A DNA stretch of 64,000 nt, from contig JBNMLC010000009.1 in assembly GCA_050874665.1 (NCBI GenBank), positions 1 through 64,000 on the forward strand, in the 5' to 3' direction. Position numbers and translations under genes: made by a program. Shown in pieces: positions 34,302 to 43,348 of this stretch. The notes under the pieces are model-generated. The model had not been told where the DNA came from, did not search any database, and was given only the letters and a program-made list of their open reading frames with translations. This DNA is from RUG11237 sp050874665 (lineage in GTDB: Bacteria; Bacillota; Clostridia; Lachnospirales; Lachnospiraceae). The number at the start of each line of letters is the position of its first letter. Position 1 is the stretch's first letter.

Positions 34302-34661
34302 ATGGGAACGATAATAGTTATGGTAGTATTAATCATTGTCGTAGTTTTCGCAATCTTCTCTAGTTTAAAGCATATGAAGGGAGAAGGAGGCTGTTGCGGT
34401 GGAGGCAGTGAAGTAAAAGAATATAAGAAACTCGATGCACCAAAGCTGGGAGAAAAATTAGTAGTAATTGAGGGAATGCATTGTGATCACTGTAAGAACA
34501 GTGTAGAACATGCAGTGAATAAAATTGATGGTGCAGTTTGTAAGGTCAATTTAAAAAAGAATATTGCAAAAGTTTCTTACAGTAAGGAAATCCCGGAAGA
34601 GGAGATAAAGAAAGCAATAGAACAAGTTGGCTTCCATGTGACAAAAATAGAACAGATTTAG
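34302..34661 (+). CDS. Membrane-anchored heavy-metal-associated (HMA) protein
   Basis: The 119-residue protein has an N-terminal transmembrane helix (about 3-20), a Gly/Cys-rich GGCCGGGS segment (29-36) as in FeoB-associated small proteins, and a C-terminal HMA domain with GMHCDHC (C61, C64). It is probably a membrane-tethered copper-binding chaperone that keeps metal close to a transporter. It sits just upstream of the CsoR operator but before it, so it is not obviously under CsoR control. Confidence 0.8.
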   Translation: MGTIIVMVVLIIVVVFAIFSSLKHMKGEGGCCGGGSEVKEYKKLDAPKLGEKLVVIEGMHCDHCKNSVEHAVNKIDGAVCKVNLKKNIAKVSYSKEIPEEEIKKAIEQVGFHVTKIEQI

Positions 34662-34666
34662 AAATC

Positions 34667-34696
34667 TTTAGACCTATGCATTTGTATAGGTCTAAA
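34667..34696. repeat. perfect 11-bp inverted repeat without T-run
   Basis: TTTAGACCTAT and ATAGGTCTAAA are separated by 8 nt. A-runs, not T-runs, follow, so it is not a standard terminator on the + strand. Confidence 0.6.
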
Positions 34697-34702
34697 AAAA
34701 AC

Positions 34703-34731
34703 TTGCAATATACCCCAAGGGGGTATATAAT
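34703..34731 (+). promoter_or_regulatory. csoR-copA promoter with CsoR operator in the spacer
   Basis: TTGCAA (34703-34708) and TATAAT (34726-34731) are 17 nt apart. The spacer is filled by the palindrome TATACCCC-AAG-GGGGTATA (34709-34727), which matches the well-known CsoR operator type. CsoR would block the promoter until Cu(I) releases it. Confidence 0.88.
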
Positions 34732-34770
34732 GCTTTATTGAGAGAACATAACTAAGAAAGGAAGGAAGAA

Positions 34771-35073
34771 ATGCAAGAGCAGGAATGTTGCTGTCACAAG
34801 AAAAAAGAACGTACAGAACAAGAGTATAAAGACTTGATTCATCGCCTTAACCGCATAGAGGGGCAAGTACGGGGAATTAAGGGTATGGTGGAGAGAGATG
34901 CTTACTGTACAGATATTTTAGTTCAGGTCGCAGCGGTAAATGCAGCACTTAACAGTTTTAATAAACTGCTGCTGGCAAATCATATCAAAACCTGTGTTAC
35001 AGAAGATATTCGCCAGGGAAAAGAAGAAACAGTAGATGAACTACTTAGGGTGCTGCAAAAATTAATGAAATAA
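34771..35073 (+). CDS. csoR: Copper-sensing transcriptional repressor CsoR
   Basis: CsoR is an all-helical repressor that leaves DNA on binding Cu(I). The 100-residue protein has the Cys-His-Cys copper site C46 (RDAYCTDIL), H71 and C75 (ANHIKTCV), and the LNRIEGQVRGIKGM helix typical of the family. The extra N-terminal ECCCHKKK could bind metal too. It autoregulates through the operator 40 nt upstream and is followed 40 nt later by copA. Confidence 0.94.
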   Translation: MQEQECCCHKKKERTEQEYKDLIHRLNRIEGQVRGIKGMVERDAYCTDILVQVAAVNAALNSFNKLLLANHIKTCVTEDIRQGKEETVDELLRVLQKLMK

Positions 35074-35113
35074 GTTTTTTAGGGAACACTATAGAAAAAG
35101 GCAGGTGTAAAAG

Positions 35114-37630
35114 ATGAAACAATATACAGTAACTGGAATGAGTTGTGCAGCATGCAGCAGCAGAGTAGAAAAAGCAGTATCAAAGGTAGAGGGCGTTACC
35201 GCCTGTTCGGTGAGTCTGTTGACAAATTCCATGGGAGTTGAAGGAAGTGCGAGAGATGAAGATATTAAAAAGGCAGTAGAAGATGCGGGATACGGTATAT
35301 TAGAGAAGGAAGAAGGTACGTCTGCTACCAAGAAAGAATCCGAAGATGCATTACAGGAGAGAGGATTCATAATATTGAAAAAGCGTTTGATTGCTTCTGT
35401 ATTTTTTCTCGTGATACTGATGTATTTTTCCATGGGACATATGATGTGGGGCTGGCCGTTACCGGAGGCTCTTGAAAACAATCATGTAGCAATGGGGTTA
35501 CTTCAGTTGTTGCTTACTGTGATTATCATGGTAATCAACCAGAAATTTTTCGTCAGTGGATTTAAGGGACTATATCATAGAGCACCTAATATGGATACAT
35601 TAGTTGCACTTGGTTCTTCGGCAGCTTTTGTATATAGTACTTATGCTTTATTTGCCATGACAGATGCACAGGTAAAAGGTGATATGAATGGTGTCATGAT
35701 GTATATGCATGAATTCTATTTTGAATCTGCGGCTATGATTTTGACATTAATTACTTTGGGAAAAATGTTGGAGGCAAGAGCAAAGGGAAGAACTACAGAT
35801 GCATTAAAAGGACTTATGAAATTATCACCGAAAACTGCTAATATATTAAAAGATGGAGTGGAAAAGCAGGTTGCAATAGAACAGGTGAAAAAGGGAGATA
35901 TCTTTTTTGTAAGACCCGGTGAGTCAATTCCCGTAGATGGGACGATTATAGAAGGGAGCAGTGCGGTAAATGAAGCTGCCCTTACAGGAGAGAGTATTCC
36001 TGTAGATAAAGAGGCTGGGGATATGGTATCGGCAGCGACCACTAATCAGTCCGGATTTTTAAAGTGTGAGGCTTTAAGAGTGGGAGAAGATACGACGCTG
36101 GCACAAATCATTAAAATGGTCAGTGATGCAGCGGCTACAAAGGCGCCGATTGCGAAAGTGGCGGATAAAGTATCCGGCGTATTTGTCCCGGCAGTTATTA
36201 TAATAGCCATAATTACTACAATCGTCTGGCTGCTGGCAGGAGAAAGCGTTAGCTATGCATTGGCAAGGGGAATTTCAGTTCTGGTAATTAGCTGTCCTTG
36301 TGCATTAGGACTGGCAACACCAGTGGCGATTATGGTTGGTAACGGCATAGGTGCTAAAAACGGGATTATGTTTAAAACGGCAGTATCTTTAGAAGAAACA
36401 GGAAAAATGCAGATTGTGGCACTGGATAAAACAGGAACCATTACAGAAGGAACTCCAAGTGTTACAGATGTGATACCGGCTGAGGGTATCACATCACAAA
36501 GCCTGCTATTTCTTGCTAATGCTCTGGAACAAAAAAGTGAACACCCGTTGGCGGGTGCAATTCTTGCGTATGCAAAGGAGCAAGGCATAGAAAATGTGGA
36601 GGTTTCTGATTTTAAAGCTTTACCGGGAAATGGGCTATCGGCCACCTTAAACGGTGCAGTTCTCTGCGGAGGAAATGCAGCATACATCAATCATCAGGCG
36701 ACAATCACTCCTAAAATGCAGGAAAAGGCAGAAAAGCTGTCAGAAGAAGGAAAAACACCATTGTTTTTTGCAGAGAATGGAAAATTAGTGGGAATGATTG
36801 CGGTTGCAGATGTAATCAAGGAAGACAGTCCAAGTGCGGTCAAAGAGCTACAGAACATGGGAATACGGGTAGTGATGCTGACTGGAGATAATGAGAAAAC
36901 AGCGAAGGCCATTGGAAAACAGGCAGGTGTAGATGAAGTGATTGCAGGAGTATTGCCGGAAGGAAAGGAAAATGTTATCAGAACGTTACAAAAGCAAGGC
37001 AAAGTTGTCATGGTGGGAGATGGCATCAATGATGCACCGGCACTTACCAGAGCTGATATAGGAATGGCCATAGGTGCGGGTACGGATATTGCGATAGATG
37101 CGGCAGATGTGGTTCTGATGAAAAACCGGCTTAGTGATGTGCCGGCGGCTATTCGGTTAAGTCGGATTACATTGAGAAATATTCGCGAAAATTTATTTTG
37201 GGCGTTTATTTATAATGTAATCGGAATCCCTCTGGCAGCGGGCATATGGATTCCCTTCTTCGGCTGGAAATTAAATCCTATGTTTGGTGCAGCCGCAATG
37301 AGTTTATCGAGCTTTTGTGTGGTAATGAATGCCTTGCGTCTTAATCTGTGTTCTATTCATGATGCAGAGAAGGATAAAAAAAGAAAAACAAAATATAAAA
37401 AGATTATGGAGGAAAATGAAATGACGAAAACAATGAAAATTGAAGGAATGATGTGTGGACATTGTGAAGCTTCCGTAAAGAAGGCTTTAGAAGAATTGGA
37501 GGGAGTTGTCGAAGCAAAGGTAAGCCATGAAGACGGAACGGCAGTCGTAACTTTCGATGCTAAAGTGTCGGACGAGATATTGAAAAAAGCAGTGGAAGAT
37601 AAAGATTATAGAGTAACTTCCATTCAATAA
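35114..37630 (+). CDS. copA: Copper-exporting P1B-type ATPase with C-terminal CopZ-like domain
   Basis: CopA pumps Cu(I) out of the cell. The 838-residue protein has one N-terminal HMA domain (GMSCAACSS, C11 and C14), eight predicted membrane helices, a TGES loop, the membrane metal site C394-P-C396, phospho-acceptor D438 in DKTGT, HP (SEHPLAGA) and GDGINDAP. Unusually, after the last helices and a Lys-rich linker a second HMA domain (C781, C784 in MMCGHC) forms the C-terminus, where a separate copZ is normally found. An internal start could also give that domain alone. It is under CsoR control. Confidence 0.95.
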   Translation: MKQYTVTGMSCAACSSRVEKAVSKVEGVTACSVSLLTNSMGVEGSARDEDIKKAVEDAGYGILEKEEGTSATKKESEDALQERGFIILKKRLIASVFFLVILMYFSMGHMMWGWPLPEALENNHVAMGLLQLLLTVIIMVINQKFFVSGFKGLYHRAPNMDTLVALGSSAAFVYSTYALFAMTDAQVKGDMNGVMMYMHEFYFESAAMILTLITLGKMLEARAKGRTTDALKGLMKLSPKTANILKDGVEKQVAIEQVKKGDIFFVRPGESIPVDGTIIEGSSAVNEAALTGESIPVDKEAGDMVSAATTNQSGFLKCEALRVGEDTTLAQIIKMVSDAAATKAPIAKVADKVSGVFVPAVIIIAIITTIVWLLAGESVSYALARGISVLVISCPCALGLATPVAIMVGNGIGAKNGIMFKTAVSLEETGKMQIVALDKTGTITEGTPSVTDVIPAEGITSQSLLFLANALEQKSEHPLAGAILAYAKEQGIENVEVSDFKALPGNGLSATLNGAVLCGGNAAYINHQATITPKMQEKAEKLSEEGKTPLFFAENGKLVGMIAVADVIKEDSPSAVKELQNMGIRVVMLTGDNEKTAKAIGKQAGVDEVIAGVLPEGKENVIRTLQKQGKVVMVGDGINDAPALTRADIGMAIGAGTDIAIDAADVVLMKNRLSDVPAAIRLSRITLRNIRENLFWAFIYNVIGIPLAAGIWIPFFGWKLNPMFGAAAMSLSSFCVVMNALRLNLCSIHDAEKDKKRKTKYKKIMEENEMTKTMKIEGMMCGHCEASVKKALEELEGVVEAKVSHEDGTAVVTFDAKVSDEILKKAVEDKDYRVTSIQ
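37421..37630 (+). CDS. copZ: CopZ-like copper chaperone from an internal start in copA (candidate)
   Basis: In frame within copA, GGAGG (37408-37412) stands 8 nt before ATG 37421. Starting there gives a 69-residue protein, MTKTMKIEGMMCGHC at its start, with the length and fold of free CopZ. CopZ carries Cu(I) to CopA and CsoR. Either copZ has recently fused to copA by loss of its stop, or both forms are made. The internal translation is inferred from the ribosome site alone. Confidence 0.5.
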   Translation: MTKTMKIEGMMCGHCEASVKKALEELEGVVEAKVSHEDGTAVVTFDAKVSDEILKKAVEDKDYRVTSIQ

Positions 37631-37680
37631 ACGTACGCTTTCACTCATAGCTGTTGTCATACAAGGTCTATAATAAAAAC

Positions 37681-37729
37681 AGAAGCTTTCTGGGCGGTTC
37701 AAAGTCTGCCTGGGAAGCTTCTATTTTTA
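37681..37729 (+). terminator. terminator after copA
   Basis: AGAAGCTT/AAGCTTCT plus an inner GGGC-type stem is followed by a T-rich run. Confidence 0.75.
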
Positions 37730-37785
37730 TTATGGGCGTTTCTGTTATAACCTGTGAACAGTGGAAAATGCACGTTTTCTTAAAA

Positions 37786-37804
37786 TCCTAGTAAAAAAAT
37801 AGGA
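37786..37804 (+). promoter_or_regulatory. sulfur operator, upstream copy at sbp
   Basis: TCCTA (37786-37790), 9 nt, TAGGA (37800-37804). It lies about 19 nt upstream of the sbp -35 box. The same repeat with the same gap occurs at four more places in the sulfur locus. Confidence 0.6.
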
Positions 37805-37822
37805 AAAATATGAAAAAACATA

Positions 37823-37851
37823 TTGACAAATGGAAAAACATGAGTTAATAT
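37823..37851 (+). promoter_or_regulatory. promoter of the sulfate operon
   Basis: TTGACA (37823-37828) and TAATAT (37846-37851) are 17 nt apart, about 40 nt before sbp. It should drive sbp through cysN. Confidence 0.8.
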
Positions 37852-37859
37852 CATATAAA

Positions 37860-37878
37860 ACCTACTGGAGAAGTAGGA
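37860..37878 (+). promoter_or_regulatory. sulfur operator, downstream copy at sbp
   Basis: ACCTA (37860-37864), 9 nt, TAGGA (37874-37878). It begins at the expected transcription start, where a bound repressor would block RNA polymerase. It is 74 bp from the upstream copy. Confidence 0.6.
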
Positions 37879-37894
37879 AAAAGGAGAAGATATT

Positions 37895-38908
37895 ATGAAG
37901 AAAAGAGTGATAGGTATTATTTTGGCAGGAATTTTAGCAGTGGGAAGCCTTAGCGGATGTGGTTCTTCCGATGACGGCAACACAGTGCAACTGACAAATG
38001 TGTCTTACGATCCAACCAGAGAATTATATGAGGAATACAATAAGGCTTTTGCAGAACATTGGAAAGAACAGACGGGGCAGAATGTGGAAATCACACAATC
38101 TCACGGAGGTTCTGGAAAACAGGCCTTAGAGGTTGCGAATGGTTTGGAAGCAGATGTAGTTACGTTAGCGTTAGAATATGATATCAAAGCAGTAGAGGAG
38201 GCAGGCCTGATAGAACCCGGCTGGGTGGACGAATTTGACTCGGACAGTTCTCCATATACTTCCACGATTGTTTTTCTCGTACGAAAGGGTAATCCAAAGA
38301 ATATTCATGACTGGGATGATTTAATCAAAGATGGCGTTGGAGTGATTACACCAAATCCGAAAACTTCCGGTGGTGCAAGATGGAATTATTTAGCAGCATG
38401 GGCATATGCAAAGCAGCTTTATCAGGATGATGAAACGCAGATAAAAGAATTTATCAAGAAATTGTATCAAAATGTACTGGTGTTAGATTCCGGTGCAAGA
38501 GGAGCAACTACTTCCTTTGTGGAAAATGGTCAGGGAGATGTATTAATTGCATGGGAAAATGAGGCGTTTCTTTCTATCAAAGACTATCAGGATGATTATG
38601 AAATCATAACTCCAAGTATCAGCATATTAGCGCAACCTTCTGTTGCTGTAGTGGATTCGGTAGTAGATGGCAAGGGAACAAGAGAAGCAGCGACAGAGTA
38701 TCTTAGTTATCTGTATTCAGACGAGGCACAGCACATTGCAGGAGACAATTACTATCGTCCGTCAAATCAGGAAATTTTAAAGGAGTATGCAGATGTATTT
38801 GATTTAAATATTAATTTGGTTACCATTGAAGATTTTGGCGGGTGGAACGAAGTACAGAAGATACATTTTGCAGACGGCGGTATCTTTGACCAGATATATG
38901 AAAAGTAA
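37895..38908 (+). CDS. sbp: Sulfate ABC transporter substrate-binding lipoprotein
   Basis: The 337-residue protein binds sulfate outside the membrane and hands it to CysTW. It has a lipoprotein signal with lipobox LSGC (cysteine near residue 23) followed by GSSDDGN. Family stretches include NVSYDPTRELYEEYN, SHGGSGKQALEV, NPKTSGGARWNYLAAWAYA and the late FGGWNEVQKIHFADGG. It is the first gene of the eight-gene sulfate operon, with an AAGGAG site before the ATG. Confidence 0.95.
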   Translation: MKKRVIGIILAGILAVGSLSGCGSSDDGNTVQLTNVSYDPTRELYEEYNKAFAEHWKEQTGQNVEITQSHGGSGKQALEVANGLEADVVTLALEYDIKAVEEAGLIEPGWVDEFDSDSSPYTSTIVFLVRKGNPKNIHDWDDLIKDGVGVITPNPKTSGGARWNYLAAWAYAKQLYQDDETQIKEFIKKLYQNVLVLDSGARGATTSFVENGQGDVLIAWENEAFLSIKDYQDDYEIITPSISILAQPSVAVVDSVVDGKGTREAATEYLSYLYSDEAQHIAGDNYYRPSNQEILKEYADVFDLNINLVTIEDFGGWNEVQKIHFADGGIFDQIYEK

Positions 38909-38923
38909 AGGCAGGAAAAAAGA

Positions 38924-39757
38924 ATGAAAAGAAGTAAGAGAAGTGTCATTCCGGGATTTGGAATTTCGATGGGTGTAACCCTTACGATGTTAAGCATAAT
39001 TGTATTAATACCATTAATATCTCTGGTAGTATTCACAATGCAGATGAATATAAAAGAAGTGATAGAAGTACTTACCAGAGAACGTGTTCTGGCAGGATTT
39101 AAAGTTAGCTTTCTGACTGCATTCATAGCGTCTTTGATTAATGCTGTCATGGGCTTAGTCTTGGCATGGGTACTGGTAAGATACGATTTTCCGGGAAAAA
39201 AGATTATGGATGGAATGATTGAGCTTCCCTTTGCAATGCCAACGGCAGTAGCGGGTATTGCATTAACTTCTTTGACAGCAGATCAGGGACTGGTAGGCAG
39301 TTTCTTTGCAAGATATGGAATTAAGATTGCTTATACGAAAATAGGAATCACGGTAGCATTGGTTTTTGTAGGGATTCCATTTGTAGTACGTTCGGTGCAA
39401 CCGGTGTTAGAGAAGCTTGACTATTCGTATGAAGAAGCCGCAGGAGTGTTGGGAGCAGGCAGATTCACTATTTTTTGGAAAATCATCTTTCCAGAAGTAG
39501 TTCCGGCACTGTTTACCGGATTCGGACTGGCATTTGGACGATGTCTGGGAGAATATGGAAGTGTTGTCTTTATTGCCGGAAATAAACCATACGAAACGGA
39601 AATTGTGCCGTTACTCATTATGTCAGAGCTGCAGGAATTTGATTATTCAAGTGCTACAGCGATAGCACTTGTGATGCTGTTGATATCATTTACTATACTG
39701 TTTGTGGTTAATATGATACAGGCAAGAAATACAAGAATACTAAAAGGAGGAAGATAA
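38924..39757 (+). CDS. cysT: Sulfate ABC transporter permease CysT
   Basis: One of two membrane channel subunits for sulfate uptake. The 277-residue protein has about six transmembrane helices and the permease loop that contacts CysA (YEEAAGVLGAGRFTIFWKIIFPE), the EAA motif. VIPGFGISMGVTLTMLS at the start is typical of CysT. It follows sbp by 15 nt and cysW starts 2 nt after its stop. Confidence 0.94.
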   Translation: MKRSKRSVIPGFGISMGVTLTMLSIIVLIPLISLVVFTMQMNIKEVIEVLTRERVLAGFKVSFLTAFIASLINAVMGLVLAWVLVRYDFPGKKIMDGMIELPFAMPTAVAGIALTSLTADQGLVGSFFARYGIKIAYTKIGITVALVFVGIPFVVRSVQPVLEKLDYSYEEAAGVLGAGRFTIFWKIIFPEVVPALFTGFGLAFGRCLGEYGSVVFIAGNKPYETEIVPLLIMSELQEFDYSSATAIALVMLLISFTILFVVNMIQARNTRILKGGR

Positions 39758-39759
39758 GC

Positions 39760-40581
39760 ATGCATGAAGAAAAAGCGGGATCAAAGCTTGTAAAAGCTTT
39801 TTTAATTGGAATCAGCGTATTGTTTCTGGCTGTTATGCTGTTACTTCCGTTATTTGTAGTAATTACAGAAGCTTTGAAAAGCGGATGGGATACATACATA
39901 AAAGCCATTACGGATAAGTATACGGTAAAAGCATTAAGACTGACATTAGAGGCAACCGTGATTGCAGTATTGGTTAATACGGTATTTGGACTTTTTGCCG
40001 CATGGGCTATCACAAAATTTCACTTTAAAGGTAAAAAAATACTTACCACATTGATTGATATTCCGGTTACAGTATCACCAATTATTGCAGGTTTAATTTA
40101 TGTGTTGACCTTTGGTCGCCAAAGCTTTTTATATCCTTACTTACAGCAGGCAGGCATTAAAATTGTTTTTGCGGTACCGGGAATTGTGTTAGCGACTATC
40201 TTTGTGACATTTCCCTTTATATCCAGAGAATTAATACCTGTGCTTGAGGCACAGGGAACAGAGGAGGAAGAAGCGGCTGCATTGATGGGAGCCAACGGAT
40301 TTACAATATTTCGAAAAGTAACATTTCCTCATATTAAATGGGCATTTATTTATGGAATTGTATTGTGCAGTGCCAGAGCAATGGGAGAATTTGGAGCAGT
40401 ATCCGTGTTGTCAGGACATTTGCGCGGACTTACTAATACACTTCCATTGCATGTAGAAATTTTGTTTAATGAATTTCAATATGTTCCGGCATTTGCAGTA
40501 TCTTCCGTACTGGTAATGCTTGCAATTATTATCTTAGTAATTCGAAGTATTGTAGAAAATATCTCGGGAAAGGAGAAATAA
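39760..40581 (+). CDS. cysW: Sulfate ABC transporter permease CysW
   Basis: The second channel subunit, 273 residues with about six transmembrane helices. Its EAA loop is EEEEAAALMGANGFTIFRKVTFPHIKW, cut here by family reading into the coupling helix that meets CysA. The late AMGEFGAVSVLSGHLRG stretch is typical of CysW. It lies between cysT (2 nt) and cysA (3 nt). Confidence 0.94.
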   Translation: MHEEKAGSKLVKAFLIGISVLFLAVMLLLPLFVVITEALKSGWDTYIKAITDKYTVKALRLTLEATVIAVLVNTVFGLFAAWAITKFHFKGKKILTTLIDIPVTVSPIIAGLIYVLTFGRQSFLYPYLQQAGIKIVFAVPGIVLATIFVTFPFISRELIPVLEAQGTEEEEAAALMGANGFTIFRKVTFPHIKWAFIYGIVLCSARAMGEFGAVSVLSGHLRGLTNTLPLHVEILFNEFQYVPAFAVSSVLVMLAIIILVIRSIVENISGKEK

Positions 40582-40584
40582 GAA

Positions 40585-41643
40585 ATGTACGTTGAGTTAA
40601 AAAATATTAACAAAACTTATGGTGATTTTAAAGCATCTGACAATGTGAATTTTCAAATAGAAAAAGGAAAGCTGATTGGCTTGCTGGGAGCAAGTGGAAG
40701 TGGAAAAACAACTATTTTAAGAATGATAGCCGGCTTAGAAACTCCGGACAGTGGAGAAATTATAATCGATGGACAGGTGGTAAATGATATTCCGGCAAGC
40801 AAGCGAGGCATTGGATTTGTATTTCAAAATTATGCATTGTTTCGTTATATGAGTGTATATGATAATATTGCTTTCGGATTGAAGGTGCAGAAGGCAGAAA
40901 AAAAATACATACATGATCGTGTGATGGAGCTGGTTAAATTAATTGGTCTGGAGGGCTTAGAAAAAAGATATCCAAGTCAGTTATCCGGTGGGCAGAGACA
41001 AAGAGTTGCCTTTGCAAGAGCATTAGCACCCAATCCGCATCTGTTGCTTTTAGATGAGCCTTTTGCAGCAATTGATGCAAAGGTACGCAAGGAGTTGCGA
41101 AGCTGGTTAAAAGAAATGATAGAAAAGTTGGGCATTACCAGTATCTTTGTAACACATGATCAAGATGAAGCGATTGAAGTGGCAGATGAAATTATTATTA
41201 CAAATAAAGGAAGAATAGAGCAAAAAGGAACGCCGTTAGATATTTATCAAAATCCTCAAACGCCATATGTAGCCTCATTTTTTGGTCAGCCTTCTACGGT
41301 AAAAAATTATGAGGGCTTTCATAGTTTTGAAAAAATTGAAAATGCAAATGAGGCAATTATACGTCCGGAATTTGTAAAGGTAACCAAGAAGAATGAGGTT
41401 CAGCGGTTTAAAAGCTCGGCTTCAGAAGGTGTTATTGAAAAAGTGTCGTTTCGCGGAGATAATTTAGAGTTAAGTATAAGAGTGAATGATTACCTAATTA
41501 CTGCAAAACGAGGGTTAGAGGAAGCAGCAGTAAAAGAAGGAGAAGTTGTGGATGTATTTCTGTACCGAATGCTTGTGACAGCAGGAGATAAAGTATATTT
41601 GCTGGATAATAAAGCATTGCAGGAGGATTCGATATTCATTTAA
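40585..41643 (+). CDS. cysA: Sulfate ABC transporter ATP-binding protein CysA
   Basis: The 352-residue ATPase powers sulfate import. Walker A is GASGSGKTT (35-43), the signature LSGGQRQR (133-140), Walker B LLLLDEP (153-159), and the H-loop VTHDQDEA has H191. A C-terminal TOBE-like domain (about 235-350) is present. It ends 16 nt before the likely aprA start, tying uptake to sulfate reduction. Confidence 0.95.
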   Translation: MYVELKNINKTYGDFKASDNVNFQIEKGKLIGLLGASGSGKTTILRMIAGLETPDSGEIIIDGQVVNDIPASKRGIGFVFQNYALFRYMSVYDNIAFGLKVQKAEKKYIHDRVMELVKLIGLEGLEKRYPSQLSGGQRQRVAFARALAPNPHLLLLDEPFAAIDAKVRKELRSWLKEMIEKLGITSIFVTHDQDEAIEVADEIIITNKGRIEQKGTPLDIYQNPQTPYVASFFGQPSTVKNYEGFHSFEKIENANEAIIRPEFVKVTKKNEVQRFKSSASEGVIEKVSFRGDNLELSIRVNDYLITAKRGLEEAAVKEGEVVDVFLYRMLVTAGDKVYLLDNKALQEDSIFI

Positions 41644-41659
41644 AATGGAAGGTGAAGCT

Positions 41660-43348
41660 ATGGAAACAAGATTTATTACAACCGATGTATTGATTATTGG
41701 CGGAGGAACGGCAGGCTGCTTTGCTGCAATTACATTAGGAAAACAAAAGGATATACAGGTGCTGATCGCAGAAAAGGCAAACATTAAGCGCAGTGGTTGT
41801 CTGGCAGCGGGTGTGAATGCTATCAATGCATATATTACAGAAGGCAGAGTGCCTCAGGATTATGTAGATTATGCAAAAAAGGATGCAGATGGAATTGTAA
41901 GAGAAGATTTGTTATTGTCCATGTCAGAACGACTGAATCACGTAACCGATGTTATGGAGCAGTTAGGTCTTGTGATTTTAAAAGATGAAAATGGAAAATA
42001 TGTAACCAGAGGAAATCGAAATATTAAAATTAATGGAGAAAATATTAAGCCAATTTTGGCCGCTGCGGTAAAAAAGCAGGAAAATGTAACTGTGATAAAT
42101 CACATTAATATTACAGATTACATAGTGGAGAATAACCACATTCGTGGTGCGTATGGATTTGACGTGAATGAAGAAATCTTTTACGCAATAAGTGCAAAGG
42201 CAGTGATCTGTGCTACCGGAGGTGCAGCGGGGCTGTATCGTCCAAATAATCCGGGATTTTCCAGACACAAGATGTGGTATCCGCCATTTAATACGGGAGC
42301 CGGATATGCGATGGGAATTTTAGCCGGGGCAGAAATGACTACATTTGAAATGCGCTTTATTGCATTGCGCTGCAAAGATACGATTGCACCAACAGGAACG
42401 ATTGCACAAGGGGTTTTGGCAAAACAGGTGAATAGCTTAGGTGAAGTGTATGAAGACAAATACGGTCTGACAACTTCGCAGCGAGTATATGGAACAGTAA
42501 TGGAAAACAGGGCAGGCAGAGGCCCTTGTTACTTAAAGACAGAGGGAATTAGCAAAGAACAGGAACAGGATTTATACAAAGCATATCTTAATATGGCACC
42601 GAGCCAGACCTTGAAATGGCTGGAGACAGGAAAAGGTCCGGCAGAACAAAATGTGGAAATTGAAGGAACAGAACCATATATTGTAGGTGGTCATACCGCC
42701 AGCGGATACTGGGTGGATAATAAACGCCGGACAACGATTACAGGGCTGTATGCGGCAGGAGATGTAGCAGGTGGAGCACCACAAAAATATGTGACAGGTG
42801 CTTTGGCAGAGGGAGAGATTGCAGCAGAAGCCGTACTGGAATTTTTAAAAGACAACGATTGGCAGGAAGAAGTTGTGGATGCACAGAAAGAAAAGGCAGA
42901 GATAAAGAAGAGGGAATATGAAAGTTATTTAAAAAATAATGAGTCAGTAATAGATACAGAACAATTAGAGGAAGCCATGCAGAAAATTATGGACGAATAT
43001 GCAGGTGGAATCAGTACAGATTACCAGTACAATGAGGAAAGGTTAAAACTTGCAGCGGAGAAGATAGAAGCCTTAGAGCCCTTAGCAAATAAATTAGCTG
43101 CAAAGAATACAGATGAATTGTTACATATATACGAATTAAAGGAACGTCTGGTAGTATGTAAAGCGGTCATTGCACATTTACGTGCCAGAAAAGAAACCAG
43201 ATGGCATAGTTTTGCAGAACATATGGATTATCCTGGAAAGACAAAGGAATTTGAAAAATATATCAATTCTAAAATGTCCGATGGAAAAATAAAGACATTT
43301 ACCAGAGAGCTGGTAAAAGGAGGTGCGGTATATGAGCATACGAATTGA
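41660..43348 (+). CDS. aprA: Adenylylsulfate reductase-type flavoprotein, alpha subunit (AprA-like)
   Basis: The 562-residue FAD protein begins DVLIIGGGTAGCFAA (9-23), the dinucleotide-binding loop, and follows the fumarate reductase/AprA fold with GAGYAMGILAGAEMTTFEMRF-like and GLYAAGDVAGGAP stretches. With AprB it is expected to reduce APS to AMP and sulfite. This enzyme is best known from dissimilatory sulfate reducers; here it stands between a sulfate importer and ATP sulfurylase, so an assimilatory role is inferred. ATG 41660 after GGAAGGTGA is preferred to ATG 41645. It overlaps aprB by 17 nt. Another flavoprotein role cannot be fully excluded. Confidence 0.85.
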   Translation: METRFITTDVLIIGGGTAGCFAAITLGKQKDIQVLIAEKANIKRSGCLAAGVNAINAYITEGRVPQDYVDYAKKDADGIVREDLLLSMSERLNHVTDVMEQLGLVILKDENGKYVTRGNRNIKINGENIKPILAAAVKKQENVTVINHINITDYIVENNHIRGAYGFDVNEEIFYAISAKAVICATGGAAGLYRPNNPGFSRHKMWYPPFNTGAGYAMGILAGAEMTTFEMRFIALRCKDTIAPTGTIAQGVLAKQVNSLGEVYEDKYGLTTSQRVYGTVMENRAGRGPCYLKTEGISKEQEQDLYKAYLNMAPSQTLKWLETGKGPAEQNVEIEGTEPYIVGGHTASGYWVDNKRRTTITGLYAAGDVAGGAPQKYVTGALAEGEIAAEAVLEFLKDNDWQEEVVDAQKEKAEIKKREYESYLKNNESVIDTEQLEEAMQKIMDEYAGGISTDYQYNEERLKLAAEKIEALEPLANKLAAKNTDELLHIYELKERLVVCKAVIAHLRARKETRWHSFAEHMDYPGKTKEFEKYINSKMSDGKIKTFTRELVKGGAVYEHTN

